This document shows, in pieces, positions 63,101 to 64,000 of a stretch of 64,000 bases of DNA. The DNA comes from a beta proteobacterium L13 (lineage in GTDB: Bacteria > Pseudomonadota > Gammaproteobacteria > Burkholderiales > Chromobacteriaceae): the NCBI GenBank assembly GCA_000335715.1, contig AMYZ01000016.1:27642-91641 (forward strand), in the 5' to 3' direction. How positions within the stretch are numbered: position 1 is the stretch's first letter; each line of letters opens with the position of its first letter. The translations under genes were made by a program, and so were the position numbers. The notes below the pieces were generated by a model. That model saw only the letters and a program-made list of their open reading frames with translations. It ran no database searches and was not told the origin of the DNA.

Positions 63101-63625
63101 TCAGAACTTCGCCTGCCACGCTTGAGCCAGCTGTACCAGCCATGGGCGTAGCTGCTCGCGCAAAGAAAGGGACTGCGCCACCACACCGCCATGCTTGCGC
63201 AGTAACATCGGCACACCACCTTGGCACAGCTTGCCCGGCAACGCGCCGCTCAAAGCGAATGAACGCAGTTGCGGCAGCTCCAGTTGCAAGAAAGTCGCCA
63301 GCCAAGCCAGCTTCCGGTTAAGCACGTCCATCATACCCAGCTCGGACAAGCTTAGTGACAGATGATTCAACTGAAACACCACCACGCGCGCGGCAAGCCA
63401 GTCTTCGCGGCACGGGTGCTCCCCCTGTGCCAGGATATGCGCCAGGGTGCGCACCTCGGGAAACAAAGCTTCCGATACCACCAAGCGCCCACCCGCATCG
63501 TGACAGCAGGCGATCAACTCGTGTGCTGGCACGGTAGCACCCTGCTCGACATCGGTGATGATATGTATGGATTGCACGGGCAAGGTGCAGGAGAAAGACT
63601 CAATCCAGGGCAGTGCATTTTCCAT
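63101..63625 (-). CDS. Protein of unknown function
   Basis: I do not recognise this 174-residue protein. It is soluble-looking, with no signal peptide or membrane helix. It contains cysteines (SCTLPV, IACCHDAGG, EHPCRED, KLCQGG). The region RLVVSEALFPEVRTLAHILAQGEHP and the Leu-rich QLNHLSLSLSELGMMDVLNRKLAWLATFLQLELPQLRSFAL suggest alpha-helical structure. The ATG 63625 has CGGAG upstream, so I prefer it to a GTG five codons earlier. Cotranscription with the downstream membrane protein gene is likely (27-base gap). Confidence 0.6.
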   Translation of the reverse strand: MENALPWIESFSCTLPVQSIHIITDVEQGATVPAHELIACCHDAGGRLVVSEALFPEVRTLAHILAQGEHPCREDWLAARVVVFQLNHLSLSLSELGMMDVLNRKLAWLATFLQLELPQLRSFALSGALPGKLCQGGVPMLLRKHGGVVAQSLSLREQLRPWLVQLAQAWQAKF

Positions 63626-63670
63626 ATTCAGGCTCCGCACCGCCGTAACTGAAAAACTTTGCCTACAAAA

Positions 63671-63700
63671 GCAATGCCGCCAATTACGGCGGCATTGTTT
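63671..63700. terminator. Stem-loop upstream of the unknown gene
   Basis: AATGCCGCC and GGCGGCATT form a 9-bp stem around AATTAC, with T-rich sequence on both sides. On the minus strand it lies about 20 bases beyond the stop of a small open frame (63721-63807), so it may end a short transcript from the right. Confidence 0.6.
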
Positions 63701-63720
63701 GAAATATTGAGGGTCAGAAT

Positions 63721-63807
63721 TCAGACCACAAGTTTCCCTGGTGCCGCCAGATGGGTGCGGTAACCATAATAATAAGCCTGGGAAACAAAAAGGGTTGTCT
63801 GTGCCAT
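63721..63807 (-). CDS. Possible 28-residue peptide
   Basis: An ATG-initiated frame of 28 codons (MAQTTLFVSQAYYYGYR...) lies between a terminator-like hairpin downstream and another terminator at the right edge. Without a clear ribosome site or homologue it is only a candidate. The frame extends upstream to 63972 without a stop, but that start would fall in the neighbouring terminator. Confidence 0.15.
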   Translation of the reverse strand: MAQTTLFVSQAYYYGYRTHLAAPGKLVV

Positions 63808-63972
63808 AGTGTTATCGATATTGCCTGCAGCTGACAGTGTCGTCAAGTAAAAAGGCAGCCAACGTTGGCCGCAAGGGGAAGGTACATCGGGCGGGGCCGC
63901 GGCAGATGCCGGGTAATGTGCAGCGGGGGCTGGGCGCGAGGTGTATGCGCTGTTTCCGCCACCACAAAGCAC

Positions 63973-64000
63973 AAAGCCCAGCTCGTCTGAGCTGGGCTTC
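63973..64000. terminator. Terminator at the right edge
   Basis: AAGCCCAGCTC and GAGCTGGGCTT pair around GTCT. It is cut by the window end, so the T run on the plus side cannot be seen. It likely ends a gene entering from the right on the minus strand. The stretch 63641-63972 otherwise holds one GTTGGCCGC copy (63864-63872) and no convincing gene. Confidence 0.7.

Overview
The window is a chromosomal segment of a betaproteobacterium, most likely in the order Neisseriales (Chromobacteriaceae-like; Vogesella, Chromobacterium or Aquitalea relatives are my guess from protein style, not a database result). It is almost entirely core and regulatory genes, tightly packed. I see one lower-GC accessory island, and no transposase, integrase, phage gene or CRISPR array.

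Layout. 1-1467: 5' end of nuoA, tRNA-Leu(GAG), secG and tpiA, all on the minus strand. 1546-7064: phosphate uptake, with a Pho box, pstSCAB and a low-affinity pit transporter. 7148-10804: recG, a DUF2147 exported protein and a PhzF-family enzyme (minus). 11141-12391: sstT. 12454-13269: no gene, but paired inverted repeats. 13270-17570: DUF2314 protein, ridA, hemW, rdgB and dusA (minus). 17925-25831: a plus-strand signalling block made of a degenerate HD-GYP protein, an Aer-type PAS/HAMP protein with no chemoreceptor output domain, an intact HD-GYP protein, an Aer-type chemoreceptor, rstA-rstB, and a small lysine-rich exported protein. A perfect FNR-type site precedes the block. 25916-28501: rph and a PP2C phosphatase/Ser-Thr kinase pair (minus). 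28582-29448: yicC. 29506-37205: a dehydrogenase gene, then flagellar genes flhB-like, fliK, DUF2802, fliT, fliS, fliD, flaG and two tandem flagellin genes (minus).

37315-47388 is a likely flagellin-glycan island. It holds a 1309-residue glycosyltransferase, two SAM-type enzymes, a NeuD/PglD acyltransferase, a DegT aminotransferase, a 3,5-epimerase family protein, CDP-glucose 4,6-dehydratase (rfbG) and glucose-1-phosphate cytidylyltransferase (rfbF). 47401-59129 returns to core genes: MTA/MTI phosphorylase, hpt, galU, a TPR protein, ligA, zipA, tonB-like and smc. 59269-61456 (plus) is yqgE, ruvX, a HAD hydrolase and a nucleotidyltransferase-fold protein. 61499-63625 (minus) is rbgA, DUF3820, a membrane protein and an unknown.

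Two things stand out. First, a 9-mer, GTTGGCCGC (extended form AAGGTTGGCCGCAA), occurs at least 53 times on both strands by hand count, roughly 50 times what base composition predicts. Some copies are head-to-head palindromes or intergenic stem-loops. This resembles the DNA uptake sequences of Neisseriaceae and Pasteurellaceae but has a different core. Second, the 17925-23446 cluster appears to couple an Aer-like redox PAS sensor to cyclic-di-GMP turnover and chemotaxis under an FNR-type site. One member is an Aer look-alike whose kinase-control module is replaced by a C-terminal helical domain I do not recognise.
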